Shown: positions 1 through 9,087 of the stretch, one piece after another | Numbering within the stretch: position 1 is the stretch's first letter | How the letters are laid out: each line of letters opens with the position of its first letter | Source: Microbacterium sp. Leaf151 | GTDB taxonomy: Bacteria; Actinomycetota; Actinomycetes; Actinomycetales; Microbacteriaceae | Assembly: GCF_001424225.1 (NCBI RefSeq) | Contig: NZ_LMOR01000001.1 | Coordinates: forward strand, 191,427 to 255,426 | Length of the DNA stretch: 64,000 nucleotides | Direction: 5' to 3' | Notes under the pieces: generated by a model | What the model saw: the letters and a program-made list of their open reading frames with translations, nothing else | Told to the model about the DNA's origin: nothing | The model's database searches: none | Program-made: the position numbers and the translations under genes

Positions 1-1237
1 TCAACGCACCCCCACCGACCAGGTGGATGACGTCCACCTCGCGTCCCGCGAGATCGCCGGCGGTGCGTACCGCTCGCGCGAACGCGTCGGCGATGCTCTC
101 GACGATGATCCGCGCGAACGCCGCGCGACCGGCGACCTCGGGTTGCGGCGTCCCGAGCAGGGCGGCGATGCGCGCCGGCATGTCGCCGGGGGCGGCGAGC
201 GAGGCGTCATCGGCGTCGAAGACCCGCCTGGGCGACGGCTCGGCGGAGGCGGCCCGGAGCAGCGCGGGCAGGTCGACGTCCGCACCGTCACGATCCGACC
301 ACGCGCGCACCGTCTCGCTCAGCAGCCAGAGTCCGGTGACGTTGTGCAGGAACCGCACGCGCCCGTCGACGCCGCCCTCGTTCGTGAAGTTGGCCGCGCG
401 GGCGGCATCCGTTGTGATCGGCGCGCGAAGCTCCAGCCCCACCAGACCCCACGTCCCGCACGAGATGTACGCGGCGTTCGGGGTCGACATCGGCACCGCG
501 ACGACCGCGGAGGCGGTGTCGTGCGAACCCACGGCGATCACGGGGACGCCGGCGAACTCGGCCGAGGTGTTGCCGATCGCCTGCCCGGGATCGATCAGCG
601 GCGGCAGCACGCGGGAGGGGATGCCGAGCGCCTCGGCGAGCGCCTGATCCCACTCCCCCGTACGCACGTCGAGCAGACCCGTCGTCGAGGCGTTCGTTCG
701 CTCGGCGACGCGGCGGCCGGTGAGCCGCTCGGCGAGCAGGTCGGGGATGAGCAGGCTCGTCTGCGCCTCGGCCAGCTGCGCGTCGACCGCGTACTGGTAC
801 ACCGTGTTGAACGGGAGGAACTGCAGGCCGTTGCGGTGGTACAGCTCCTCGAACGGCACCACCGCGTGCACGGCATCCACCCCGCGCGCGGTGCGCTCGT
901 CGCGGTAGTGGAACGGCTCGGCGAGCAGATCGCCGTCTTCGCCGAGGAGGCCGTAGTCGACGGCCCACGCGTCGATGCCGACGCTCTCGATCGACGGCTC
1001 CCGGCGGAGCGCCTCGGCCAGGCCCGCGCGCACATGGACCCAGAGCTGGTCGATGTCCCAGTGCCACCCGTCTTCGCGCTTGACCGGGCCGTTGGGGAAC
1101 CGGGCGACCTGTTCGAGCTCGAGCACCCCGTCGCCGACGCGGCCGATCATCACGCGCCCGCTCGTGGCGCCGAGGTCGACGGCGGCGACGGCCCGGACGG
1201 CGCCGGGCTCCGTCCTGTCGGGGACGGGCGCGCTCAT
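1..1237 (-). CDS. rhaB: L-rhamnulokinase (partial, runs off the left edge)
   Basis: This FGGY-family sugar kinase should phosphorylate L-rhamnulose to L-rhamnulose 1-phosphate in the cytoplasm. About 412 residues are visible; the C-terminus lies outside the window. The N-terminal ATPase motif reads DLGATSGR near residue 21. It is followed by the conserved segments HWHWD and SVGIDAWAVDYGLL that typify RhaB, and later by GSHDTASAV and SCGTWGLVG. The ATG overlaps the stop of the upstream aldolase-dehydrogenase gene (ATGA), so it is the last visible gene of the rhamnose operon and is probably translationally coupled. Family assignment is firm from motifs plus context. Confidence 0.95.
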   Translation of the reverse strand, partial: MSAPVPDRTEPGAVRAVAAVDLGATSGRVMIGRVGDGVLELEQVARFPNGPVKREDGWHWDIDQLWVHVRAGLAEALRREPSIESVGIDAWAVDYGLLGEDGDLLAEPFHYRDERTARGVDAVHAVVPFEELYHRNGLQFLPFNTVYQYAVDAQLAEAQTSLLIPDLLAERLTGRRVAERTNASTTGLLDVRTGEWDQALAEALGIPSRVLPPLIDPGQAIGNTSAEFAGVPVIAVGSHDTASAVVAVPMSTPNAAYISCGTWGLVGLELRAPITTDAARAANFTNEGGVDGRVRFLHNVTGLWLLSETVRAWSDRDGADVDLPALLRAASAEPSPRRVFDADDASLAAPGDMPARIAALLGTPQPEVAGRAAFARIIVESIADAFARAVRTAGDLAGREVDVIHLVGGGAL

Positions 1238-3270
1238 CGCAGGAACGCCGCGGCGACGCCCGAGTCGACGGGGATGTGCAAGCCCGTCGTGCGCGAGAGC
1301 TCGGGACCGGTGAGCACGTACACCGCGTCGGCGACGTTCTCGGGCACGACCTCGCGCTTCAGGATCGTGCGGTCGGCGTAGAACTGCCCGAGGTCCTTCT
1401 CGTCGACGCCGTAGGTGGCGGCGCGGTTCGCGCCCCAGCCCGCGGCGAAGATCCCCGAGCCGCGCACGACGCCGTCGGGGTTGATGCCGTTGACCCGCAC
1501 GCCGTACTCGCCGAGCTCGACCGCCAGAAGCCGCACCTGGTGCGCCTGGTCGGCCTTGGTGGCGGAGTAGGCGATGTTGTTGGGGCCCGCGAACACGGAG
1601 TTCTTCGACGAGATGTAGATGACGTCTCCCCCCATCTTCTGCGCGATCAGCGCCTTCGCCGCGGCCTTCGAGACGAGGAACGAGCCCTTGGCCATCACGT
1701 CGTGCTGCAGGTCCCAGTCCTTCTCGGTGGTCTCCAGCAGCGGCTTCGACAGCGAGAGGCCGGCGTTGTTGACCACGAGGTCGATGCCGCCGAAGGCGAG
1801 CACGGTCGCATCGATCGCGGCCTGCACGCCCGCGGCTTCCGCGACGTTCGCGGCCACACCGATCGCGACGTCGGTCGAGCCGAGCTCGGCGGCCACAGCC
1901 TGCGCCTTCTCGAGGTCGAGGTCGGCCACGACGACGCACGCCCCCTCGGCGGCGAGACGGGTGGCGATGGCCTTGCCGATGCCGGAGGCGGCACCGGTCA
2001 CGAACGCGATGCGACCCTGGTGGGTCTGGGGTTTCGGCATCCGCTGCAGCTTGGCCTCTTCGAGCGCCCAGTACTCGATGCGGAACTTCTCGGCATCCGA
2101 GATCGGGGCGTAGGTCGAGAGGGACTCGGCGCCGCGCATGACGTTGATGGCGTTGACGTAGAACTCCCCCGCCACCCGCGCGGTCTGCTTGCTCGCACCG
2201 TACGAGAACATGCCGACGCCCGGCACGAGCACGATGAGCGGGTCGGCGCCGCGGATGGCGGGACTGTCGGCGTCGGCGTGCGCGTCGTAATACGCCTGGT
2301 AGTCGGCACGATAGGCGGCGTGCCGCTCGTGCAGGCGCGCGATCGACTCCTCCACAGAGGCGTCGGCGGGCAGATCGAGCAGCAGCGGCTTCACCTTGGT
2401 GCGCAGGAAGTGATCGGGGCAGCTCGTACCGAGCTCGGCCAGGGCGGGGGCCTTCACGGATGCCAGGTACTCGAGCACCACGTCGGAGTCGCTGAAGTGA
2501 CCGACCATCGGCTTGTCGGTCGAGGCGAGACCACGGATCGTCGGGGCGAGGGCCGCGGCCTTCACCCGACGCTCGTCGGCGGGGAGCGCCGCGAACCCGT
2601 CGCGCCCGCCCCCGAACGGCTCGGCCGCACCGTGCTCGTCGATGTACCCCTGGGCCGTATCGATGATCCACCGGCTGTTGCGCTCGGCCTCCTCCGACGT
2701 GTCCCCCCACGCCGTGATCCCGTGACCGCCGAGGATCGTGCCGATCGCCTGCGGGTTCGCCGCCTTGATCTCCGCGATGTCCAGGCCCAGCTGGAACCCG
2801 GGTCGCCGCCACGGCACCCACACGACCTTGTCACCGAAGATGTTGGCCGTCAGAGCCTCGCCGTCGGCCGCGGTCGCGATCGCGATGCCCGCGTCCGGGT
2901 GCAGGTGATCGACGTGCGCGGCATCCACGAGTCCGTGCATCGCGGTGTCGATCGACGGAGCGGCGCCCCCCTTTCCGTGCAGGCAGTAGTCGAAGGCGGC
3001 GACCATCTCGTCCTCCCGGTCGATGCCCGGATAGACGTCGACGAGCGCGCGCATGCGGTCGAGCCGCAGCACTGCGAGCCCCTTCTCGGTCAGCGTGCCG
3101 AGGTCGCCGCCGGACCCCTTGACCCACAGCAGCTCGACCGGCTCACCGGTGACGGGGTCGATGTCGGTGCCCTTGGCGGAGGTGTTGCCGCCGGCGTAGT
3201 TGGTGACCTCGGGGTCGGAGCCGAGGCGGTTGCTGCGCGCGACGAGGGCTGCGGCGGTGTCGTTCGTCAT
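1234..3270 (-). CDS. rhaD: Bifunctional rhamnulose-1-phosphate aldolase / short-chain dehydrogenase
   Basis: A 678-residue fusion protein. The N-terminal ~400 residues are a class II aldolase domain with GGNTSAKG near residue 27 and the metal-site segment HLHPDAG. It should split L-rhamnulose 1-phosphate into dihydroxyacetone phosphate and L-lactaldehyde. The C-terminal part from about residue 430 is a short-chain dehydrogenase with TGAASGIG for NAD binding and the catalytic YSATK. In this family it is expected to oxidise the lactaldehyde. The start is set by a good Shine-Dalgarno (AAAAGGAG) just upstream. It sits 25 bases after rhaI and overlaps rhaB. It is also called RhaEW or RhaE in some annotations. 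Confidence 0.93.
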   Translation of the reverse strand: MTNDTAAALVARSNRLGSDPEVTNYAGGNTSAKGTDIDPVTGEPVELLWVKGSGGDLGTLTEKGLAVLRLDRMRALVDVYPGIDREDEMVAAFDYCLHGKGGAAPSIDTAMHGLVDAAHVDHLHPDAGIAIATAADGEALTANIFGDKVVWVPWRRPGFQLGLDIAEIKAANPQAIGTILGGHGITAWGDTSEEAERNSRWIIDTAQGYIDEHGAAEPFGGGRDGFAALPADERRVKAAALAPTIRGLASTDKPMVGHFSDSDVVLEYLASVKAPALAELGTSCPDHFLRTKVKPLLLDLPADASVEESIARLHERHAAYRADYQAYYDAHADADSPAIRGADPLIVLVPGVGMFSYGASKQTARVAGEFYVNAINVMRGAESLSTYAPISDAEKFRIEYWALEEAKLQRMPKPQTHQGRIAFVTGAASGIGKAIATRLAAEGACVVVADLDLEKAQAVAAELGSTDVAIGVAANVAEAAGVQAAIDATVLAFGGIDLVVNNAGLSLSKPLLETTEKDWDLQHDVMAKGSFLVSKAAAKALIAQKMGGDVIYISSKNSVFAGPNNIAYSATKADQAHQVRLLAVELGEYGVRVNGINPDGVVRGSGIFAAGWGANRAATYGVDEKDLGQFYADRTILKREVVPENVADAVYVLTGPELSRTTGLHIPVDSGVAAAFLR

Positions 3271-3295
3271 GATGTCTCCTTTTCGAGGAACGCGC

Positions 3296-4462
3296 TCAGG
3301 CGCCCCAGCCGGCCTGGGTGCCGCCGACGCGCTCGTCGGCGATGCGGGGCAGGTATCCGGATGCCGCGAACGCGGCCATCGGGTCGGCGGGAAGTCCGCG
3401 CGAGGCGCGCCACTCGGCGAGGGCCGGGCGCACGTCGGTGTAGAACGCGTCCATGAGCACGGCGTTGGCCCCCAGCACGTCGTTCGCCCGCTGCGCCGCG
3501 TCGAGCGCGTCACGGTCGACGAGCAGGGCGCGAGCCGTCATCTCCTGCACGTTGAGCACCGAGCGGATCTGCCCGGGGATCTTGTCTTCGATGTTGTGGC
3601 ACTGGTCGAGCATGAACGCCACGTCGGGGTTATTCAGGCCGCCGCCGCGCACGACCTCGGTGAGGATGCGGAACAGCTGGAACGGGTCGGCCGAGCCCAC
3701 GATGAGGTCGTCGTCGGCGTAGAAGCGGGAGTTGAAGTCGAACGAGCCGAGTTTTCCGAGGCGCAGCAACTGCATGACGATGAACTCGATGTTCGTGCCG
3801 GGCGCGTGGTGACCGGTGTCGAGGCACACCATCGCCTTGTCGCCGAGGGCGGCCACCTGCGCGTACGACGTCCCCCAGTCCGGAACGTCGGTGTGGTAAA
3901 ACGACGGCTCGAAGAACTTGTACTCCAGCACCAGACGCTGGTCGTCTCCGAGCCGCGCATAGATCTGCCGCAGTGAGTCCTGAAGGCGATCCTGTCGGCC
4001 GCGCATGTCGTTCTGTCCGGGGTAGTTCGACCCCTCGGCGAGCCAGATCTTCAGGTCGCGGGAGCCCGTGGCATCCATCACGTCGATGCACGCGAGGTGG
4101 TGGTCGATGGCCTTGCGGCGGATGCGCTCATCGTGGTGCGTGAGGGCGCCGAACTTGTAGTCCTCGTCCTGGAAGGTGTTCGAGTTGATCGTGCCGAGGC
4201 TGACGCCGAGGTCTTCGGCGTGGCGGCGCAGGGCGCCGTAGTCGTCGACGAGGTCCCACGGGATGTGCAGCGCGACGCTCGGTGCCAGAGCGGTCAGACG
4301 GTTCACCTCGGCGGCGTCCGCGATCTTCTCGAACGGGTCGCGCGGAGTGCCGGCGGTGGGGAACACGCGGAAGCGCGTGCCGGAGTTGCCGAAGGCCCAC
4401 GAGGGCAGCTCGATGGCCTGCCCCTCCAGGGTCGCGAGGATCTCGGGGCGGAGAGTGGTCAT
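3296..4462 (-). CDS. rhaI: L-rhamnose isomerase (RhaI type)
   Basis: This 388-residue TIM-barrel isomerase converts L-rhamnose to L-rhamnulose. It belongs to the Pseudomonas stutzeri-like RhaI group rather than to E. coli RhaA. Acidic and histidine metal-site segments are visible in LEYKFFEPSFYHTD, CLDTGHHAPGTN and SFDFNSRFYADDDL, and MLDQCHNIEDKI follows. The ATG overlaps the stop of rhaM by four bases. The order rhaM-rhaI-rhaD-rhaB gives every step from rhamnose anomerisation to lactaldehyde. No rhamnose transporter is visible; it may lie beyond the left edge. Confidence 0.93.
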   Translation of the reverse strand: MTTLRPEILATLEGQAIELPSWAFGNSGTRFRVFPTAGTPRDPFEKIADAAEVNRLTALAPSVALHIPWDLVDDYGALRRHAEDLGVSLGTINSNTFQDEDYKFGALTHHDERIRRKAIDHHLACIDVMDATGSRDLKIWLAEGSNYPGQNDMRGRQDRLQDSLRQIYARLGDDQRLVLEYKFFEPSFYHTDVPDWGTSYAQVAALGDKAMVCLDTGHHAPGTNIEFIVMQLLRLGKLGSFDFNSRFYADDDLIVGSADPFQLFRILTEVVRGGGLNNPDVAFMLDQCHNIEDKIPGQIRSVLNVQEMTARALLVDRDALDAAQRANDVLGANAVLMDAFYTDVRPALAEWRASRGLPADPMAAFAASGYLPRIADERVGGTQAGWGA

Positions 4463-4905
4463 GAGCGGGTGCCTTCGGTCGGGACGGATGCCGCTGAACC
4501 GGCCTCCGAAACGGGGGATGCCGCGGATGCGGCACCGGGGCGGGGGGATGCCGACGACCCCGCGTTCGCGAGCTGGTCGGCGAGGTGGAAGATCTCGGTG
4601 AGGGCGGTGGCGGCCCGGTCGGGTCGCCCGTCGAGGTCGAGGAAGAAGGGCGCCATCTCGGCCTCCCAGGCGGCCGCGATGGGCGAGGCGGCGAGGTAGG
4701 CCTGCGCGGCTGCGTCGTCGTCGGTCTCGTAGTAACCGACCAGACGACCCCCCTCTCCCAGGAACAGCGAGTAGTTGCGGCGACCGGCGGCGGCGATCTC
4801 GGCGAGCATGTCGGCGCGGACGGGCGTGTGCCGGGCGACATACTCGTCGATCAGCTCGGGCCGGATGCGCAGCTCGAAGCAGACGCGTGTGGTCTGTGCG
4901 GTCAT
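4459..4905 (-). CDS. rhaM: L-rhamnose mutarotase
   Basis: A small protein of 148 residues that interconverts the anomers of L-rhamnose. The conserved segments RVCFELRIRPELIDEYVARH and RNYSLFL mark the RhaM/RhaU family. The last ~30 residues are an Ala/Ser/Pro-rich tail not needed for the fold. I start at the ATG at 4905. A GTG 12 codons upstream is open in frame, but the operator at 4929-4940 overlaps it, which argues against that start. First gene of the rhamnose operon. Confidence 0.88.
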   Translation of the reverse strand: MTAQTTRVCFELRIRPELIDEYVARHTPVRADMLAEIAAAGRRNYSLFLGEGGRLVGYYETDDDAAAQAYLAASPIAAAWEAEMAPFFLDLDGRPDRAATALTEIFHLADQLANAGSSASPRPGAASAASPVSEAGSAASVPTEGTRS

Positions 4906-4928
4906 GGCGAGGTTGACTTCCCTGAGAA

Positions 4929-4940
4929 TGAATCGTTTCA
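4929..4940. promoter_or_regulatory. Probable LacI-family operator of the rhamnose operon
   Basis: TGAATCGTTTCA is a 12-base near-palindrome (10 of 12 positions symmetric) with the central CG typical of LacI/GalR operators. It lies between the divergent rhaM operon and the LacI-type regulator gene, so it is well placed to control both. Confidence 0.7.
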
Positions 4941-4988
4941 CCGCAGAGTAGCACCGGGCGACGGCGGGTGCGATATCGTCGGCAGATC

Positions 4989-5987
4989 ATGGCGGTCAAG
5001 ATCAAGGACGTCGCGGCGCACGCCGACGTCTCGGTGGGGACCGTCTCGAACGTCCTGAACGGTCGCGAGACCGTCTCACCGGCCGCCGTCGAACGAGTAC
5101 GCGCCGCCATCGACGCCCTCGGGTACGTGCGCAACGACGCCGCGCGTCAGCTGCGAGCCGGTCGGAGTCGGTCGATCGCCCTCATCGTGCTCGACGTGGG
5201 CAATCCCTTCTTCGCCGCGGTGGCGCGCGGTGCCGAGGCCCGCGCCGCAGAAGACGGCTACGTCGTGCTGCTCGGCTCCAGCGGGGCCGACGGCGATCGG
5301 GAACGCCTCTACCTCGATCAGTTCCGCGAGCAGCGGGTCGCCGGGGTGCTGCTCACCCCCGCCGATGCGAGCGGCGACGTGATCGAGCGGCTGGCGTCAG
5401 CCGGCATCCCGGTCGTCCTCGTCGACGAGCAGACGCCGGGCGACGACGTCTGCGCCGTGTCGGTCGATGACGTCGAGGGCGGTCATCTCGCCGTGGCTCA
5501 CCTGCTGGCGCAGGGACGCCGGCGCATCGTGTTCGTCGCCGGCCCGTTGACCACGCGACAGGTCGCCGACCGTCTCGCCGGCGCGCGCCGGGCGGTCGCC
5601 GAGGTCGACGGGGCCGAACTCCAGATCGTCGAGACGGATGCCATGACCGTGCTGGCCGGCCGTGCCGCCGGCGAGCGCCTGCGCGGGCGGGACGACCGAC
5701 CCGACGCGGTCTTCGCGGCGAACGACCTGCTCGCCGTGGGCGTGCTGCAGGCGTTGACGATGCTCGGCGACATCCGCGTGCCCGAGGACATCGCGCTCGT
5801 CGGCTACGACGACATCGACTTCGCCGCCGCCACCGTCGTGCCGCTCACCTCGGTGCGCCAGCCCGCCGAGGCGCTCGGCTCGACCGCCGTCGACCTGCTG
5901 CTGCGCCAGCTCGACGGCGCGCTCGACCCGTCGGAGCGCCAGGTGCGGTTCCGGCCGGAGCTCGTGGTGCGCGCATCCAGCGGCTGA
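4989..5987 (+). CDS. LacI-family transcriptional regulator, probably of rhamnose catabolism
   Basis: 332 residues. The N-terminal helix-turn-helix reads KIKDVAAHADVSVGTVSNVLNG, the standard LacI signature, followed by the hinge region. A periplasmic-binding-protein-like effector domain runs from about residue 60 (SIALIVLDVGNPFFAAVARG) to the end, with the conserved DAVFAANDLLAVGVLQAL. The gene is divergent from the rhamnose operon with one operator in the gap, so it likely represses both units until a rhamnose-derived inducer binds. The inducer is inferred from context. The ATG at 4989 is chosen because the HTH begins right after it. Confidence 0.88.
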   Translation: MAVKIKDVAAHADVSVGTVSNVLNGRETVSPAAVERVRAAIDALGYVRNDAARQLRAGRSRSIALIVLDVGNPFFAAVARGAEARAAEDGYVVLLGSSGADGDRERLYLDQFREQRVAGVLLTPADASGDVIERLASAGIPVVLVDEQTPGDDVCAVSVDDVEGGHLAVAHLLAQGRRRIVFVAGPLTTRQVADRLAGARRAVAEVDGAELQIVETDAMTVLAGRAAGERLRGRDDRPDAVFAANDLLAVGVLQALTMLGDIRVPEDIALVGYDDIDFAAATVVPLTSVRQPAEALGSTAVDLLLRQLDGALDPSERQVRFRPELVVRASSG

Positions 5988-5996
5988 CCCGCCGGC

Positions 5997-6020
5997 ATCA
6001 CGCGGCCGGGTGTGCGTGAT
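5997..6020. terminator. Small hairpin between convergent genes
   Basis: ATCACGC and GCGTGAT form a perfect 7-bp stem around a 10-base loop, in the short gap between the convergent LacI gene and the MFS gene. There is no U-tract, so termination is only a suggestion. Confidence 0.4.
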
Positions 6021-6057
6021 CGCGCTCGAGCCCGCCCGACACCCCCGCACCGGGGCG

Positions 6058-7530
6058 TCAGTGCGCCGCCACGCGCTCCGCGCCCTCGACCTGCGTCGGC
6101 GTCCGCACGAATGCCGCGAGCACGATGACCGCGAGAGACAGGCAGGCCGCCACGAAGAACGCGGAGTGGATGCCGCTCGCCGTGGCATCCACCACCGACG
6201 CGCCCTGGTCGGCGACGGCCGCCGCCGATCCCACCGTCATCAGAGTGATGAACACCGCGGTCCCCGCCGCACCTGCCAACTGCTGCACCGTGGAGACGAT
6301 CGCCGAGCCGTGCGGGTAGAGCTCGCGCGGGAGCGAACCGAGCGCCGAGGTCATCAACGGGGTGAACATGAACGCCAGACCGAGGCTCAGGACGCAGTGC
6401 ACCGCGATGACGAAGCCGATGGGCGTCGCGACCGAAAGCGTCGAGAAGCCCCAGAGCGCGATGCTGGCGACGATCGCGCCGGGCAGCACGAGCGGTCGTG
6501 CGCCGAAGCGATCGAAGAGGTTGCCGACGATCGGGGCCATGAGCCCCATGAGCAGGCCGCCGGGCAGCAGCATCAAGCCGGTGGGCAGCGTTCCGAGGCC
6601 GAGGACGTTCTGCAGGTAGAGCGGCAGCAGGATGAGCACGCCGAACAGCGTCGTCATCGCCACCACGACGAGGATCACCGCGATGGTGAAGGCCGAGTGG
6701 CGGAAGACCGCGAGATTCAGCAGCACGCGGTCGGTGGAGCCCAGACGCAGCTGACGCACGACGAACGCGGCGAGAGCGACCGCCCCCACGACCAGCGGGA
6801 TCCACACGGGGACGATCTCGTGACCGCCGGCGGCCTCGCCGATGCTCGACAGACCGAAGATGATGCCGCCGAAGGCGAGGGCCGAGAGCACCACCGAGGT
6901 GACGTCGAGGGTGACCCGGCGCGTGTCGGTGAGGTTCTGCACCCACCGCGCACCGAGGGCGATCGCGATCAGCGCGATCGGCACCATGACGATGAACATC
7001 GCGCGCCACGGGAACACCGACAGGATCAGGCCCGACACCGTGGGACCGACCGCGGGGGCGACCGAGATCACGATCGAGATGAGCCCCATCATTCGGCCGC
7101 GGCGGTTCGCGGGCACGACGTTGAGCACCGTCGTGAACAGCAGCGGGATCATGATCGCGGTGCCCGAGGCCTGCACGATGCGACCGAGCAGCAGCACGCC
7201 GAACCCGGGGGCGATCGCGGCGATCACGGTTCCGAGGGTGAACAGCCCCATCGCGGTGAAGAAGAGCGTCCGCAACGGGAAACGCTGGATGAGGAAACCG
7301 GTCGCGGGGATGACGACGGCCATCGTCAGCAGGAAGGCCGTGGTGAGCCATTGCGCGGTGGCGGCGGTGATGTCGAGCTCGCGCATGAGCTCGGGCAGCG
7401 CCACGCCCATGATCGTCTCGTTGAGGATGACCACGAATGCGGCGACGACGAGCAGCGCGATGACGGCGCCCGGGCGCACGGCGGTCTTCCCGGGCGGGGC
7501 GGCGGTGGGGACGGTTCCGGTGGCGACCAT
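6058..7530 (-). CDS. MFS transporter, DHA2 (EmrB/QacA-like) drug exporter
   Basis: A 490-residue membrane protein with about 14 hydrophobic segments, the DHA2 pattern for proton-coupled drug efflux. LNETIMGVALPELMREL at the end of the first helix and the following WLTTAFLLTMA are the classic DHA2 motif. A divergent TetR regulator and a palindromic operator lie upstream, the usual arrangement for an inducible exporter. Substrate is unknown. I start at the ATG at 7530; an in-frame start further upstream would run into the operator region. Confidence 0.9.
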   Translation of the reverse strand: MVATGTVPTAAPPGKTAVRPGAVIALLVVAAFVVILNETIMGVALPELMRELDITAATAQWLTTAFLLTMAVVIPATGFLIQRFPLRTLFFTAMGLFTLGTVIAAIAPGFGVLLLGRIVQASGTAIMIPLLFTTVLNVVPANRRGRMMGLISIVISVAPAVGPTVSGLILSVFPWRAMFIVMVPIALIAIALGARWVQNLTDTRRVTLDVTSVVLSALAFGGIIFGLSSIGEAAGGHEIVPVWIPLVVGAVALAAFVVRQLRLGSTDRVLLNLAVFRHSAFTIAVILVVVAMTTLFGVLILLPLYLQNVLGLGTLPTGLMLLPGGLLMGLMAPIVGNLFDRFGARPLVLPGAIVASIALWGFSTLSVATPIGFVIAVHCVLSLGLAFMFTPLMTSALGSLPRELYPHGSAIVSTVQQLAGAAGTAVFITLMTVGSAAAVADQGASVVDATASGIHSAFFVAACLSLAVIVLAAFVRTPTQVEGAERVAAH

Positions 7531-7572
7531 GGAAGACCAATCTGAACGGGTGGTGAGCAGTGAATGACATTG

Positions 7573-7587
7573 TGGCAGTGACTGCCA
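7573..7587. promoter_or_regulatory. Perfect inverted-repeat operator (TetR type)
   Basis: TGGCAGT-G-ACTGCCA is a perfect 7+1+7 inverted repeat lying between the divergent MFS exporter and TetR regulator genes. It is 27 bases before the regulator's ATG. Placement and symmetry make it the probable binding site for that regulator. Confidence 0.75.
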
Positions 7588-7613
7588 ATAAGACATGGAC
7601 TACTGTAGCCGAT

Positions 7614-8234
7614 ATGGAGACCGCAGCGGCACCCGTCGGAGAGGCGCTCCGCGACCGTCGGCGGCGCGAGACGACGCTGGAGATCTGCGAGGCCGCCCTC
7701 GACCTGTTCGAGGAGAAGGGCGTCGCGCGCACCACCGTCGACGAGATCGCCGCTCGCGCGGGCGTCTCGGCCCGCACCTTCTTCCGCTTGGCGGGCACGA
7801 AAGAGGATGCCGTCTTCATCGACGACGGACGCTTCGCCGCCGCGTTCGCCGAGATCGGCACCGACGGCGACGACATCGCCGCCCTCACTCAGGCACTGCG
7901 TGAAGTCTTCGCCCGCGAACTCGACCGCCTGCACGCCGACGCACACGCGCGCACGCGATTTCTTCGCGTCCGGCGCTTGATCGGTCACGAACCGACGCTG
8001 CTCGGCGCCGCCATCCGCCGCGAGACGACCTCGTCCGACCTGTTCGTCCCCGAGATCGCCGCCCGCATCGGCGTCAGCGAGCTCGATGTGCGCACGGCGA
8101 TCGGTCTCGCGGCCCTCGAGATGCGCACCGCCCTCGACGAGTGGGCGCGCCGCGCCGACCGCGGCGAGGAGGCGAACCTCCCCGCCCTCCACCGCGAGAT
8201 CCAGACGCTGCTGGGTGCGGCGGCGGCCGACTGA
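7614..8234 (+). CDS. TetR-family transcriptional regulator of the adjacent exporter
   Basis: 206 residues with an N-terminal TetR DNA-binding domain (helices around TTVDEIAARAGVSARTFFRLAGTKEDAVF) and a divergent C-terminal ligand domain. The phenylalanine-rich recognition helix (SARTFFRLAGTKE) resembles MftR/AcrR-like members. It is divergent from the DHA2 exporter with a perfect palindrome in the gap, so it probably represses the exporter and itself. The ATG at 7614 is preferred to the one at 7563 because the palindrome lies between them. Confidence 0.88.
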   Translation: METAAAPVGEALRDRRRRETTLEICEAALDLFEEKGVARTTVDEIAARAGVSARTFFRLAGTKEDAVFIDDGRFAAAFAEIGTDGDDIAALTQALREVFARELDRLHADAHARTRFLRVRRLIGHEPTLLGAAIRRETTSSDLFVPEIAARIGVSELDVRTAIGLAALEMRTALDEWARRADRGEEANLPALHREIQTLLGAAAAD

Positions 8235-8241
8235 ACTCGGC

Positions 8242-9087
8242 TCAGGTCTCGCGCGTGATCGTCACCTTCACCTTGAGGTTGCTGCGGCCGGGACCCGCGT
8301 AGACGCCCCGGAGCGGCGGCACGTCGTTGTAGTCGCGCCCGCGGCCCACGAGCACGTGGCGGTCGCCGATCTCGATGTTGTTCGTGGGGTCGAAGCCCTG
8401 CCAGTCGCCGGCGAACCACTCCACCCACGCGTGCGACTCCCCCGTCACGGCCTCGCCGACCGCGGCGGAGGGCTTCGGGTGCAGGTAGCCCGAGACGTAG
8501 CGGGCCGGGATACCGACCTCGCGGAGCGCCCCGATCGCGATGTGCGCGATGTCCTGGCAGACGCCCTTGCGGGCCTCCCACGCGTCGATGGCCGTCGACG
8601 TGACGGCCGTGACGCCTTGCATGTAGTCGATGGCGTCGCCGACGGCTTCCGCGATGGCGTGGGCCGCGGGACCCGGACGCTCGTGTTGCGCGGCGATGGA
8701 CCGCGCCAACGCGGCGACCTCGGGATGCGGGGTCGTGCGACGTGTCTGCGTGAGTTGCTCGACGGTCGAGATGGATCGATCGGCCTCGGCGGCGAGCTGC
8801 TCCCAGGTGATGTCGGCGTGCTCGATCGGACGCGGACGCACCTCGATGAGCGAGCGCGCCGTGATCGTCAGCGCCGAGTGCGGCGACAGCACGTCGAAGG
8901 CCGCGACTCGCGTGCCGAAATAGTCGACGTACTGGTTGACCGAGGTCGACGGCTCGATGTCGAGCGACGAGCTCAGGACGAACTGACTGTCGGTCGAGTG
9001 CGGCAGCATCCGGGCCTCGTTGTAGGACGCCGAGACGTCGCCCGGGTAGATGAACCCGGTCTGGTGCTCGATGCGAAGACGTTTCAC
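8242..9087 (-). CDS. Transglutaminase-like cysteine peptidase-fold protein
   Basis: 281 residues. An N-terminal bacterial transglutaminase-like beta domain (IEHQTGFIYPGDVSASYNEARM) is followed by the catalytic domain with GVCQDIAH (Cys), SHAWVEW (His) and FDPTN (Asp), so the triad is intact. It starts with GTG overlapping the stop of the alpha-E gene. It is the third gene of the CP-ATP-grasp / alpha-E / transglutaminase trio, a widespread bacterial cluster proposed to make and process a peptide or peptide-tagged substrate. The actual substrate is not known to me. Confidence 0.9.
   Translation of the reverse strand: MKRLRIEHQTGFIYPGDVSASYNEARMLPHSTDSQFVLSSSLDIEPSTSVNQYVDYFGTRVAAFDVLSPHSALTITARSLIEVRPRPIEHADITWEQLAAEADRSISTVEQLTQTRRTTPHPEVAALARSIAAQHERPGPAAHAIAEAVGDAIDYMQGVTAVTSTAIDAWEARKGVCQDIAHIAIGALREVGIPARYVSGYLHPKPSAAVGEAVTGESHAWVEWFAGDWQGFDPTNNIEIGDRHVLVGRGRDYNDVPPLRGVYAGPGRSNLKVKVTITRET

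Noticed and set aside
1276..3456. A 726-codon open frame on the plus strand antisense to the rhamnose genes
   Set aside because: It is a shadow of the real minus-strand genes in very GC-rich DNA. The translation has no recognisable domain and is skewed to Arg, Gly, Val and His.
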